The notes under the pieces were generated by a model. That model was not told the DNA's origin. It ran no database searches and was given only the letters and a program-made list of their open reading frames with translations. 23,774 nucleotides of DNA from an uncultured Collinsella sp. (lineage in GTDB: Bacteria; Actinomycetota; Coriobacteriia; Coriobacteriales; Coriobacteriaceae), in assembly GCA_905209765.1 (NCBI GenBank), contig CAJLUE010000023.1, positions 1-23,774 of the forward strand, written 5' to 3'. This document shows, in pieces, positions 1 to 7,122 of this stretch; the stretch's first letter is position 1, and every line of letters begins with the position of its first letter. Position numbers and translations under genes: made by a program.

Positions 1-59
1 GCACCATCGAGGCGCTCAAGCAGATTCCGTCGATGTATCGCGTGCGCGTGATCAAATAG
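1..59 (+). CDS. C-terminal end of a probable D-3-phosphoglycerate dehydrogenase (partial)
   Basis: Only the last 18 codons are present, ending in ALKQIPSMYRVRVIK and a TAG stop at 57-59. This resembles the end of the ACT domain of SerA, the first enzyme of serine biosynthesis, whose family commonly ends in a pattern like EIPGTIRVRVI. The family is inferred from this short tail alone. A DUF1015-like gene lies about 2.8 kb downstream, and DUF1015 genes are often found beside serC/serA, which gives mild support. A strong hairpin follows about 40 bases after the stop. Confidence 0.5.
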   Translation, partial: TIEALKQIPSMYRVRVIK

Positions 60-100
60 CGCCGGCACCAAGCCTGTCAGGCAGACCATGAAGCCCATTC

Positions 101-127
101 GGCCCCCGTTTTCACGAAACGGGGGCC
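101..127 (+). terminator. Rho-independent terminator after the serA-like gene
   Basis: GGCCCCCGTTT pairs perfectly with AAACGGGGGCC around a 5-base loop (TCACG), an 11-bp GC-rich stem. The tail GATTTCGTTG on the + strand is only moderately T-rich. It lies 41 bases after the stop at 59. Confidence 0.75.
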
Positions 128-175
128 GATTTCGTTGCTCCGGCTGGTTTTGAAAATGCTACCCAGAACAAGTTT

Positions 176-306
176 TTTCGAATAATCGACAGTCATACCC
201 AAATCACTGAGCACACCTGCTTTGATAAACAGTTTTATCAGGGGCTTTAGTAAGTAATAATCGATCTCTATATACCACATTCAAGTTGACTGTCGATTTT
301 CCGAAA
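176..306. repeat. Imperfect 20-bp inverted repeat pair, 131-bp element
   Basis: The left arm at 176-195 reads TTTCGAATAATCGACAGTCA. The right arm at 287-306 is its near reverse complement, TGACTGTCGATTTTCCGAAA (18 of 20 positions match). The arms enclose 91 bases of AT-rich DNA. The element lies about 100 bases beyond the 3' end of the nuclease-like gene at 410-1459, comparable in place to the paired motifs beyond the related gene at 9900-11108. Confidence 0.6.
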
Positions 307-409
307 CAACATGTTATGGATAGCATTTTTAAAGCCCTTCCAAGGCGAAACTGAAGCCTTTTTTTGCGCCTAAAACTCTAGCTCATGCGACCGTTTTCCA
401 CCCGCGCGG

Positions 410-1459
410 CTACATTCCCGCCCAATCGATAAAAATCTCCTCACGAAGCCGCCGTTCAAGCTCCTGCTGCCGCGGTGTCTTGTCTTTCAACGGCGCATCG
501 AGATAGGACATGATGAGTTCCATCACCACGCGGAAGGCATCGGAGTCGGCCAGCTGGCCATAGGTCATCAAAACGACGGGATATCCCATCGCTTGCAAGG
601 CCGTCGTTCGGTCGGAGTCAGGGATCTTGGATTCTATCGATCCGTGTATGGCTTTACCCTGGCATTCAACCAGACACTCTCGGCTGCCGTCCTTATTTGC
701 CAGCAGAATATCGGCATAGCGCCTATCGAGCCCCGAAATCAGGCGGGCGCTGCGCGTCATACGAATCTCAACGTTATTGGTAAGGCGCAGCCCTTCGCCG
801 CCGCGCAACCTCGTAAGACCAAACAGCATCGATGCTTGGACCTCGAGCGGCGATGCCGCCACCCCCGTAATGCATTTCGCGGCTCGTATGAACGATTTAG
901 CGCCACGGAGCCCCCGGATCTTATCGACGTACTCCGTAAGCTCAGAGAGCTCGATCAAGGGCGGTCGTTTCCACAAGTCAGTTGGATTCCCCGAGACATC
1001 CTTTACGTTTTCCCAGCCCAACCGTGCGTCACCCCACTGGCCCCCATATGCCTGCACAAGTGCCGACTTTACCTGAGGCGCAATCTTGCACACGGCAAAG
1101 GTGCCGCACATCTCATACATGCACATGATTAAACGCTCGTTTGAAACCGAGGAAGCCAGGGTCAGCAGGGTAAAGAGCGGGGACGCGACATCAAGGCCAA
1201 ACTCTGTCTGCCGCACGGAGTCAAACGGCCTCTCCCCGTTCCAAACATGCCTGACAATGCGATCGCCCTTACGTCCACAGCTGCCCTGTGCCAATACGTG
1301 TAACGGAGTGTCCAGGAAATGCGCGACGAGCGGATGCTCGCAAAGGCGCTCCCTGCGCGGATCGTCCGCAGAATCGGGCAGGTCCGGCATTATCGCCAAG
1401 ACCTGTGGAGGTATCCGGTGATACCGAAAGGCAGATATGTCGCACAGCATGTCGTCCAT
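410..1459 (-). CDS. DUF559/Vsr-like nuclease-fold protein, copy A
   Basis: A 349-residue protein with no well-known name. The middle contains a SPLF...EMCGTFAV segment (about residues 93-123). The C-terminal third looks like a divergent DUF559/Vsr-type PD-(D/E)XK domain: SPLE near 203-206, an Asp near 250 (RYADILL), LVECQGKAIHG with Glu265, Gln267 and His272, then DSDR (281-284) and GYPVVLMTY. It shares this whole order with the gene at 9900-11108, so the two are distant paralogues. I chose the ATG at 1459 (MDDMLCDISAF); an in-frame start at 1549 would add 30 residues of low plausibility. Neither start has a convincing ribosome binding site. The nuclease activity is inferred from fold-like motifs only; a DNA-binding, antitoxin or regulatory role is possible. 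Confidence 0.65.
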   Translation of the reverse strand: MDDMLCDISAFRYHRIPPQVLAIMPDLPDSADDPRRERLCEHPLVAHFLDTPLHVLAQGSCGRKGDRIVRHVWNGERPFDSVRQTEFGLDVASPLFTLLTLASSVSNERLIMCMYEMCGTFAVCKIAPQVKSALVQAYGGQWGDARLGWENVKDVSGNPTDLWKRPPLIELSELTEYVDKIRGLRGAKSFIRAAKCITGVAASPLEVQASMLFGLTRLRGGEGLRLTNNVEIRMTRSARLISGLDRRYADILLANKDGSRECLVECQGKAIHGSIESKIPDSDRTTALQAMGYPVVLMTYGQLADSDAFRVVMELIMSYLDAPLKDKTPRQQELERRLREEIFIDWAGM

Positions 1460-1613
1460 AACGGCTACGTACCCACTGCGCCGTTTGTGAACCCGCACGG
1501 ACGGCAAACGCGCTGGCTCGGCCTGCGAACGGTAGATACTGCCACGCACACGTCACGGATCTCTCGGGAGGCTTACAATCGGTTTGGAAAGCAGACTGAT
1601 TGTGAGGTTGCAT

Positions 1614-2834
1614 ATGGTTGATGAGGACTTTGCCTGGCGGCTTGCGCAGGAGCTTGTGCGGATCGACAGCTCAGACCCGGGCGCATATGAGAATGAAATT
1701 GAGCGGTATATCAACGCGCTGGTTGAGGAACGGCTGGCACGGTTGAACCACCCGACACTCGATGCCGTGCAGATTGAGGAGCTCGAGGTGCTCCCCGGAC
1801 GCCGCAACCTTATGGTCACCGTGCCCGGTTTGAGCGACGAGCCACGGCTCGTCTACATCTGTCACATGGATACCGTCACCTTGGGCGACGGCTGGGACGC
1901 AGGCATTCCGCCGCTCGGAGCAATCGTGCATGACGATAAACTCTATGGCCGCGGTGCTTGCGATATGAAGGGTGGCCTGGCCTGCGCCATTGCCGCACTG
2001 GTCCATACGCTCGAGCGCGTAGCGGCGGATGGCGCGCTGCCCCGCCGCGGCTTTTCGCTCATTTGCTCGGTCGACGAGGAAGACTTTATGCGCGGCTCCG
2101 AGGCCGCGATTGCCGCCGGCTGGGTCGGCTCGCGCGAATGGGTGCTGGACACCGAGCCCACCGACGGACAGATTCAGGTGGCGCACAAGGGTCGCACGTG
2201 GTTCGAGATTGAGATGACTGGCGTCACGGCACACGCGAGCCAGCCCTGGAAGGGCGCGGATGCCGTCGCCGCCATGGCCGAGGTCGTGTACTCACTTCGT
2301 CGCGCGTTTGCGGCGCTGCCTCTGCATAAGGAGCTGGGGCCTTCGACTGTCACATTTGGTCAGATTGAGGGCGGCTATCGCCCCTATGTCGTGCCCGACC
2401 ACGCCAAGGTCTGGGTCGACATGCGCCTGACGCCGCCGACCGAAACGGCCGCCGCGACGCGCATGGTAGAGCAAGCCATCGCCGGCGCTGAGGCCGCGGT
2501 TCCCGGCTGCCATGGAAGCTATACCGTGACGGGCGATCGCCCCGCCATCGAGCGCGATCCAAGCTCTCCCCTTCTAGCCGCGCTCAAGCGTGCCGCCGAT
2601 GACGTGACGGGTGCGGACACGACCGTCGGCTTCTTTACCGGCTACACCGACACTGCCGTCATTGCCGGCAAGACAGGCAACCGAAACTGCATGAGTTACG
2701 GCCCCGGCTCGCTCGCGCTCGCACACAAGCCCAACGAATATGTGCCCCGCGCCGATATCGGTCGCTGCCAAAACGTGCTCATCGCGCTCGCCGACAACAC
2801 GCTCTGGGGCGCAAGCGGCCAAGTTGGGGCATAA
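1614..2834 (+). CDS. M20 family ArgE/DapE-type deacylase
   Basis: A 406-residue zinc metallohydrolase of the peptidase M20 / acetylornithine deacetylase / succinyl-diaminopimelate desuccinylase superfamily, probably cytoplasmic. Metal-site motifs appear in the expected order: HMDTV (His84, Asp86), GRGACDMKGG (Asp117), the catalytic pair Glu155-Glu156 in CSVDEED, DTEPT with Glu181, and a C-terminal SLALAHKPNEYV with His371. His207 in TAHASQPWKGAD fits the dimerisation-domain histidine. The ATG at 1614 follows TGTGAGG with good spacing; a TTG at 1584 would add 10 residues. The exact substrate cannot be read from sequence. It is divergent from the nuclease-like gene and followed 39 bases later by the DUF1015-like gene. 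Confidence 0.88.
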   Translation: MVDEDFAWRLAQELVRIDSSDPGAYENEIERYINALVEERLARLNHPTLDAVQIEELEVLPGRRNLMVTVPGLSDEPRLVYICHMDTVTLGDGWDAGIPPLGAIVHDDKLYGRGACDMKGGLACAIAALVHTLERVAADGALPRRGFSLICSVDEEDFMRGSEAAIAAGWVGSREWVLDTEPTDGQIQVAHKGRTWFEIEMTGVTAHASQPWKGADAVAAMAEVVYSLRRAFAALPLHKELGPSTVTFGQIEGGYRPYVVPDHAKVWVDMRLTPPTETAAATRMVEQAIAGAEAAVPGCHGSYTVTGDRPAIERDPSSPLLAALKRAADDVTGADTTVGFFTGYTDTAVIAGKTGNRNCMSYGPGSLALAHKPNEYVPRADIGRCQNVLIALADNTLWGASGQVGA

Positions 2835-2873
2835 TAAGCCGCGAATAAACCGATTCGCGCGTTAGGACCGTCC

Positions 2874-3554
2874 ATGAAAGCACTTCCGTTTCCCTGCATC
2901 CGCCCGGCTCAGGATCGCGTGCTCGAGGCGCTGCCTGCGATGGGCGGCATCCTGAGCGGCAACGACGCCCTACGCGGCGCCATCGCCGACGGCCTGATGC
3001 TCAAGGATCCAGGCGCGGCGTATTACGTGTACGAATGCTCGGGCGAGCCGGGTCGCGTGACGGGTGTCGTGGCGATTTGCCCGGTTGGCGCGCTGGCGGG
3101 CAGCAAGGGCGATGCCAACGCTGACTTGGCCGCCGCGCGCGCGATCGCCGAGCTCAAAGTGCAGCCGCGCCCCGTGTCGCTCGCCTACGAAGCCTCGCCT
3201 GTCATGGATATCATCCTCGGCGCCGCCAAAGAGGGCGCTTCGCTCTATGCCGTCACCGACCCCGCCGGCATTACGCACCGTGTGTGGGAGGTCAAGCGTG
3301 AGGACGCCGTTGCCGCCATCCACGCTATGCTCGACCAAGCACCGGAACCGGCACTGGCCGACGACCCCGCCTACGCCGTCGCTCTGACCGGGGCGTCGCA
3401 GCTGCTGGCCGATGAGGCCCGTGCCGCCGGCGCCTACTCTGGCAAAGAGCCGTTCAACTTTGCTGTAGCCGTACTGTTCCCCGCCGCGCAGGTCGCCGGC
3501 GGCGCACCGCAGGTTCCGACGGGCTTGCTCGCCCACCAGATCGCACGGTTTTAA
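2874..3554 (+). CDS. Shortened DUF1015-like protein
   Basis: A 226-residue protein resembling DUF1015. Recognisable family landmarks in order are an N-terminal PFPCIRPAQD, AYYVYECSGEPGRVTGVV (about 49-66), SLYAVTDPAGITHRVWEV (about 123-140) and FNFAVAVLFPAAQV (about 195-208). Full DUF1015 proteins are about 400 residues and carry an ADGHHR motif before the FLAVLFP segment. Here that position reads AVALTGASQL, and the C-terminal half is absent. It may be a compact or non-catalytic family member. DUF1015 genes often accompany serine-biosynthesis genes, and a serA-like tail sits at the left edge. The ATG follows TTAGGACC. A strong bidirectional hairpin lies 44 bases after the stop. The molecular function is unknown. 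Confidence 0.65.
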   Translation: MKALPFPCIRPAQDRVLEALPAMGGILSGNDALRGAIADGLMLKDPGAAYYVYECSGEPGRVTGVVAICPVGALAGSKGDANADLAAARAIAELKVQPRPVSLAYEASPVMDIILGAAKEGASLYAVTDPAGITHRVWEVKREDAVAAIHAMLDQAPEPALADDPAYAVALTGASQLLADEARAAGAYSGKEPFNFAVAVLFPAAQVAGGAPQVPTGLLAHQIARF

Positions 3555-3598
3555 CAGAGTCTAAACGCCCAGCACAAAGACTCGATAGCTCAACAAAC

Positions 3599-3636
3599 AA
3601 GGGGCGGGGATGCATGCGCATGCATCCCCGCCCCTT
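3599..3636. terminator. Bidirectional terminator formed by a perfect 38-base palindrome
   Basis: The arm beginning AAGGGGCGGGGATGCATG is followed directly by its exact reverse complement, giving 19 perfect pairs (the innermost cannot form in a hairpin). It lies between two convergent genes, the DUF1015-like gene (+) and a histidine phosphatase (-). A-rich DNA on the left and TTT on the right suit termination in both directions. Confidence 0.8.
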
Positions 3637-3681
3637 TCACATCGAGCAATGATGTCGGCGATCCAAATCGCCACGCCCGCG

Positions 3682-4317
3682 CTACCCCCGCTGCGGGCCT
3701 GCTGCCGCCACGAGCGGCTCAAGCCCCAGCTCGTGCGCGTAGTCTTCCTGCGTAAAGATCTCAACCAGTTCAAACGTATCCGTCGCATCATCAAACGCAA
3801 AGTGCAGCACCGAGCAATTGCCCGGCACGCGGTCGCGCTCGTCTGCCGCCGCGCCCTTCACGTGATCCATGAACTCCTTGATAGCCGAGCCGTGGCTTAC
3901 CGCGAGCACGCACGTATGGTCCTGTCGCTGCATAAGCTCGGTCAACGTCGCCACCATGCGCTCGCGCACCTGCATCTGACCCTCGCCGCCAAACTGGCGA
4001 TAGAAATCGCGCCACGGGCGCTCGGGCATCAGCATCACGCGCTCGGCTTCAAAATCGCCAAAGAACCACTCGCGCAGGCCGTCTAGGCGCTCGTAGGCAA
4101 GGCCCGGCCACAGGTTGGCGATAGTCTGCTCGGTGCGATGCAGCGTCGAGGTGTAGGCATGATCGGGCTCAATGCCGCGCGCACGCAAGAACATGCCGGC
4201 ACGCGCCGCCTGGTCGCAACCCAGCTGCGTGAGCGGCGAGTCGCTCCAACCCTGAATAATGCGCTTGAGGTTAAATATCGTCTGTCCATGACGGACCAGA
4301 TACAGGTCTTTATTCAT
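3682..4317 (-). CDS. Histidine phosphatase family protein (phosphoglycerate-mutase-like)
   Basis: A 211-residue protein of the histidine phosphatase superfamily. LVRHGQT supplies the phospho-accepting His10, LHRTEQT the active-site Arg61, LREWFFGDFE the acidic residue Glu83, and AVSHGSA the second histidine His142. These proteins remove or transfer phosphate on small metabolites or phosphoproteins; the substrate is not predictable. A GAAAGGAC ribosome binding site precedes the ATG. It lies 18 bases downstream of a second phosphatase of the same family, so the two are almost certainly co-transcribed. It ends near the shared terminator palindrome at 3599-3636. Confidence 0.9.
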   Translation of the reverse strand: MNKDLYLVRHGQTIFNLKRIIQGWSDSPLTQLGCDQAARAGMFLRARGIEPDHAYTSTLHRTEQTIANLWPGLAYERLDGLREWFFGDFEAERVMLMPERPWRDFYRQFGGEGQMQVRERMVATLTELMQRQDHTCVLAVSHGSAIKEFMDHVKGAAADERDRVPGNCSVLHFAFDDATDTFELVEIFTQEDYAHELGLEPLVAAAGPQRG

Positions 4318-4335
4318 AGGGGGTCCTTTCGTTTG

Positions 4336-4878
4336 TTACAAACCCAAGAGCGAAAACGCCCCGTCGCGATAGCCAAAATGAAGCACGGCACCGTTGTCGG
4401 GCTGCTCTCCCCCGCCAGTCACGCATCTAAGAAACTCCTGGCAGGCTGAGCCGTGGGAGACGGCCAGCACGCAGTCGTGCCGGGGTCGGGACATGATGCG
4501 GGACAGCGCCGCGAACATACGTGCGCGAAGCTCGCTTTCCGACTCGCCACCAAAGGCAACCGGATAATCGCCCCAGGGTTGCGCCGGCATCTCGCGGTTT
4601 GATGTGCCCTCCAGCGAGCCCAAATGCCACTCGCGCAGGTCGTCGACCAGCTCTATAGAACGGCCCTCGCCAACGATCAGCTCGGCCGTACACCGCGCCC
4701 GCCCCAACGGAGACGAATACACATGGTCAAAGGTCACGCCGCGGTCCTCGAACGCCGCACGCGTCGCCAGCGCCTGCTCGCGCCCGCGCGCCGTCAACGG
4801 CGAATCGTGCCAGCCCTGCAAAATGTTCTTCACATTGAGCTCAGTCTGCCCATGCCGTACCAAATACAGATCGGCCAC
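4336..4878 (-). CDS. Histidine phosphatase family protein, tandem paralogue
   Basis: A 180-residue member of the same superfamily as its downstream neighbour. LVRHGQTELN carries His9, SPLGRARCTAEL the phosphate-binding Arg60/Arg62 region, DLREWHLGSLEG Glu83, and AVSHGSA His142. The two proteins align from end to end, sharing QGW-DSPLT, LREW, a PW--------GGE segment and AVSHGSA, which indicates local tandem duplication. This copy lacks the roughly 20-residue C-terminal tail of the other. It is the first gene of the pair in the direction of transcription. A hairpin repeat lies just upstream at 4894-4928. Confidence 0.9.
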   Translation of the reverse strand: MADLYLVRHGQTELNVKNILQGWHDSPLTARGREQALATRAAFEDRGVTFDHVYSSPLGRARCTAELIVGEGRSIELVDDLREWHLGSLEGTSNREMPAQPWGDYPVAFGGESESELRARMFAALSRIMSRPRHDCVLAVSHGSACQEFLRCVTGGGEQPDNGAVLHFGYRDGAFSLLGL

Positions 4879-4893
4879 ACGCCCTCCCCTCGC

Positions 4894-4928
4894 ACCACCA
4901 CAAAGGGGACAGGCACCTTTGTGGTGGT
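4894..4928. repeat. GGGGACA-type hairpin repeat (REP-like)
   Basis: ACCACCACAAAGG pairs perfectly with CCTTTGTGGTGGT around the loop GGACAGGCA. It carries the word GGGGACA, which recurs in hairpins at 14358-14364 and 15008-15014. The T-rich side is on the + strand, pointing against the flanking minus-strand genes, so it is not a normal terminator for them. A dispersed intergenic repeat is the better reading. Confidence 0.6.
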
Positions 4929-4961
4929 TTTGCCGCCGGCTCGCGCCGCAACGGCGCTCAA

Positions 4962-5633
4962 CTACACCAGTACGTCGGCAAGCGGACGCTTGGGCACGTG
5001 ATGCACCTGCGTCTCATCGCGCCAGTAATTGATAGAGCCATCCGGGTTGGAGTCGATCGCGTCGATCACCTGCGTCTCGGCTGGCACGCCAAAAGCCATG
5101 ATCAGCTTGAGCTCGTATTTGTCGTTATCGAGCCCCATGGCGTCGATTGCACGGGGCGTAAAGGCCTTGAACATGCATGCCGCCACCTCGGGCGTGGCGC
5201 TGCGAGCGGCGAGCATCATCGTCTGGGCGGCAATGCCGGTGTCGACCTCGGTGATGGGCGCGGCGGGCTTACCCGGAACAGCGCGCTCGGCAAGAATCGC
5301 GATGTAGCCGGTCGGGCGCTCGCCCTCATCGGGACCCGGCCAATCCTTAAGCGCACCGGCCCAGGCGAGCTCATCAAATACGCGCGCGCAGTCCTCTGCA
5401 CCGCTCACCACATGAAAGCGCAGGCGCTGAGCGTTGGCGCCGCAAGGGGCCAGGTGTGCCAGCTCCGCCAGCTCGAGCAAAAACTCGCGCGGTACGCGCA
5501 TGGACTCGTCAAATCGGCGGCACGTGCGGGCGCTGCGGACCAGCGCGTCAAACGCGTCCAGGCCAAGCTTTTCGCAACCCTGTTTTGCCATCGACTCAGC
5601 GCTTACCGGCGCTGCGGGAACTGTTTCGTTCAT
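4962..5633 (-). CDS. Nitroreductase family protein
   Basis: A 223-residue FMN-dependent nitroreductase-like protein. The N-terminal RSARTCRRFDESMRVPRE (about 33-50) is the usual FMN phosphate-binding start of the family, followed by LAHLAPCGANAQRLRFHVV (about 58-76). A central TEVDTGIAAQTMMLAARS helix and a C-terminal IMAFGVPAE strand also fit. Such enzymes use NAD(P)H to reduce nitro, quinone or related substrates; the true substrate is unknown. The start follows GAGGGG. It is upstream of the two phosphatases on the same strand, but 83 bases and a hairpin repeat lie between, so co-transcription is uncertain. Confidence 0.85.
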   Translation of the reverse strand: MNETVPAAPVSAESMAKQGCEKLGLDAFDALVRSARTCRRFDESMRVPREFLLELAELAHLAPCGANAQRLRFHVVSGAEDCARVFDELAWAGALKDWPGPDEGERPTGYIAILAERAVPGKPAAPITEVDTGIAAQTMMLAARSATPEVAACMFKAFTPRAIDAMGLDNDKYELKLIMAFGVPAETQVIDAIDSNPDGSINYWRDETQVHHVPKRPLADVLV

Positions 5634-5868
5634 AGGGACCCCTCAATAAAAGCCAATTGTCCTTAAGAAAATCTAACCTAAAACGTAGGCAATAACGAAC
5701 AGAGCCGCAATGTTCTACATCTGTTGAATATCCCACATCCAAACGGGAACAAAGATTACAATTCGGGAAGGTGAGGCTCCCATTCGCCCTTTCCGCCCCA
5801 CGCGACGGCGCCCTTGGGCGATACTGGTTGCAAGAGCTACGGCTTACGCCGCACGGAAAGGAGACATC

Positions 5869-6471
5869 ATGGGCATCTTTAAGAACGATGACAAGCAATC
5901 GAGCGCGTTTGGATTTGACGAGAAAAGCATGGCAGGCAAGGCCGTCAAGGCCGTGCGCTTGATTTACGCCATCACGGGCGTCTTAGCGCTCGTCGCCGGC
6001 ATCGCACTGCTGTTTGCGCCCGCCAAGTCCCTCGTCTTCCTAACGACCGTCTTGGGCTTCTACTTTGTGATCACGGCCGCGATCAGGCTGTTTACCGCTG
6101 TTTTCGAGCCGCTGCTGCCCACCGGCTGGCGCGTTACGAGCATCATCTCCAACCTGCTCATCATTCTGGGCGGCGTCATAATCCTGCGCAACCAGGCCTT
6201 CTCGACCGCGACGCTCACCACGCTTGTAGTGGTCGTCGCCGGCTTTGGCTGGATCGTCGAGGGCGTCATGTCCATTCTGGAGTCCGAGCTTTCCGCCAAC
6301 CGCGCCCTCGCCATCCTGAGCGGCGCACTCTCCATCATCGCGGGCATGTTCGTGTTTATCTATCCGCTGTGGTCGGCTAAGATGCTCGTCATCTTTAGCG
6401 GTGCCGCGTTGCTGGTGTTTGGCGTGACGCTGATTATTCGCGCCATTCAATTTGGCAAACTGGTGCGCTAG
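5869..6471 (+). CDS. HdeD/DUF308 family membrane protein
   Basis: A 200-residue integral membrane protein with a hydrophilic N-terminus of about 25 residues and then about six hydrophobic helices in pairs: IYAITGVLALVAGIALLF, LVFLTTVLGFYFVITAAI, SIISNLLIILGGVIIL, TLTTLVVVVAGFGWIVEGV, ALAILSGALSIIAGMFVFIY, and LVIFSGAALLVFGVTLII. This repeated short-helix pattern matches the HdeD-like DUF308 family, which is linked to acid resistance in enterobacteria but is of unknown function here. A strong GAAAGGAG ribosome binding site precedes the ATG. The stop codon directly abuts the start of the next gene. Confidence 0.85.
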   Translation: MGIFKNDDKQSSAFGFDEKSMAGKAVKAVRLIYAITGVLALVAGIALLFAPAKSLVFLTTVLGFYFVITAAIRLFTAVFEPLLPTGWRVTSIISNLLIILGGVIILRNQAFSTATLTTLVVVVAGFGWIVEGVMSILESELSANRALAILSGALSIIAGMFVFIYPLWSAKMLVIFSGAALLVFGVTLIIRAIQFGKLVR

Positions 6472-6954
6472 ATGCCAAAGACGCTTTTTATTGATGCCGA
6501 CGCCTGCCCGGTCACGCGCGAGTCAATCGACTGTGCGCGGAGGGCGGGCGTCGCCGTAGTGATTGCCGGCAACAGCACGCAGAACCTGGAACGCCACATT
6601 CGCCGCGACGATCCGCGCGACGCCGAGCACGCGCGTCGGGGCTTTTGGGTCACGACGCTCGATGTGAGTGTGGGAACCGATAGCGCCGACTTTGCCATTA
6701 TCGAGCGCCTGCAGGCTGGCGACGTGGTCGTGACGCAGGACATTGGCCTGGCGAGCATGGTGCTCGGACGCGATGCCGCCGCCATTGGCGTGCGCGGGCG
6801 CGTCTACGACAAGGCGACCATCGACATGCAACTGTTTATTCGCCACGAGGAAAAGAAGGTGCGCCGCGCCGGGGGACGCACCCGCGGTCCGGCAGCCTTC
6901 ACCAGTGAGGACCGAGCCCGCTTTAAACGTAACCTCACCGAGCTGTTACGCTAA
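6472..6954 (+). CDS. UPF0178 (YaiI/YqxD, DUF188) family protein
   Basis: A 160-residue protein of the YaiI/YqxD family. It opens with the characteristic LFIDADACPV and contains DVSVGTDSADFAII (about 64-77) and DVVVTQDIGLASMVL (about 83-97), the acidic positions expected of a PIN-like nuclease fold. The C-terminus holds the family's basic, Arg-rich segment (RRAGGRTRGPAAF). The biochemical role is not established. The ATG begins immediately after the TAG of the membrane protein gene, so translation is probably coupled, and a strong terminator follows the stop. Confidence 0.93.
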   Translation: MPKTLFIDADACPVTRESIDCARRAGVAVVIAGNSTQNLERHIRRDDPRDAEHARRGFWVTTLDVSVGTDSADFAIIERLQAGDVVVTQDIGLASMVLGRDAAAIGVRGRVYDKATIDMQLFIRHEEKKVRRAGGRTRGPAAFTSEDRARFKRNLTELLR

Positions 6955-6956
6955 AC

Positions 6957-6993
6957 AAGGTAGATTTTTGGGATATGCCCGGAAATCTGCCTT
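6957..6993 (+). terminator. Rho-independent terminator after the UPF0178 gene
   Basis: AAGGTAGATTT pairs with AAATCTGCCTT (one G-U pair) around a 15-base loop. The run TTTTGTTTTG follows on the + strand. It starts two bases after the stop codon. Confidence 0.85.
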
Positions 6994-7039
6994 TTTGTTT
7001 TGAGCGGTACGAGCGCTCAGGATTCATGGCTCAACAAAA

Positions 7040-7110
7040 AAACGGGCTTCAAAATGCCATGCATCGCCGCATTGTGCAGGCGCCGAGCATGGCTATTTTA
7101 AAGCCCGTTT
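7040..7110 (-). terminator. Long composite terminator for the metal exporter gene
   Basis: Outer arms AAACGGGCTT (7040-7049) and AAGCCCGTTT (7101-7110) pair perfectly. After a one-base offset, inner arms AAAATGCCATG (7051-7061) and CATGGCTATTTT (7088-7099) also pair with a single bulge. Read on the minus strand, the structure is followed by a long T run, as expected for the gene ending at 7123. Confidence 0.8.
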
Positions 7111-7122
7111 TGTTAGTCCTAC

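Larger units (their letters stand above)
60..409. other. AT-rich intergenic region with an inverted repeat
   Basis: Apart from the terminator at 101-127, this stretch is AT-rich compared with its surroundings. It holds a 20-base inverted repeat (arms 176-195 and 287-306, 18 of 20 identical) and a small hairpin inside it, TGATAAA (223-229) with TTTATCA (234-240). AAGGC/GCCTT with a T run around 350-366 could be a weak + strand terminator. A 67-codon minus-strand reading frame (77-280) crosses the terminator and has no ribosome binding site, so I do not call it. Confidence 0.6.

Noticed and set aside
77..280. 67-codon minus-strand reading frame beginning MWYIEIDYYLLK
   Set aside because: It runs through the GC-rich terminator hairpin, has no ribosome binding site and shows no family features.
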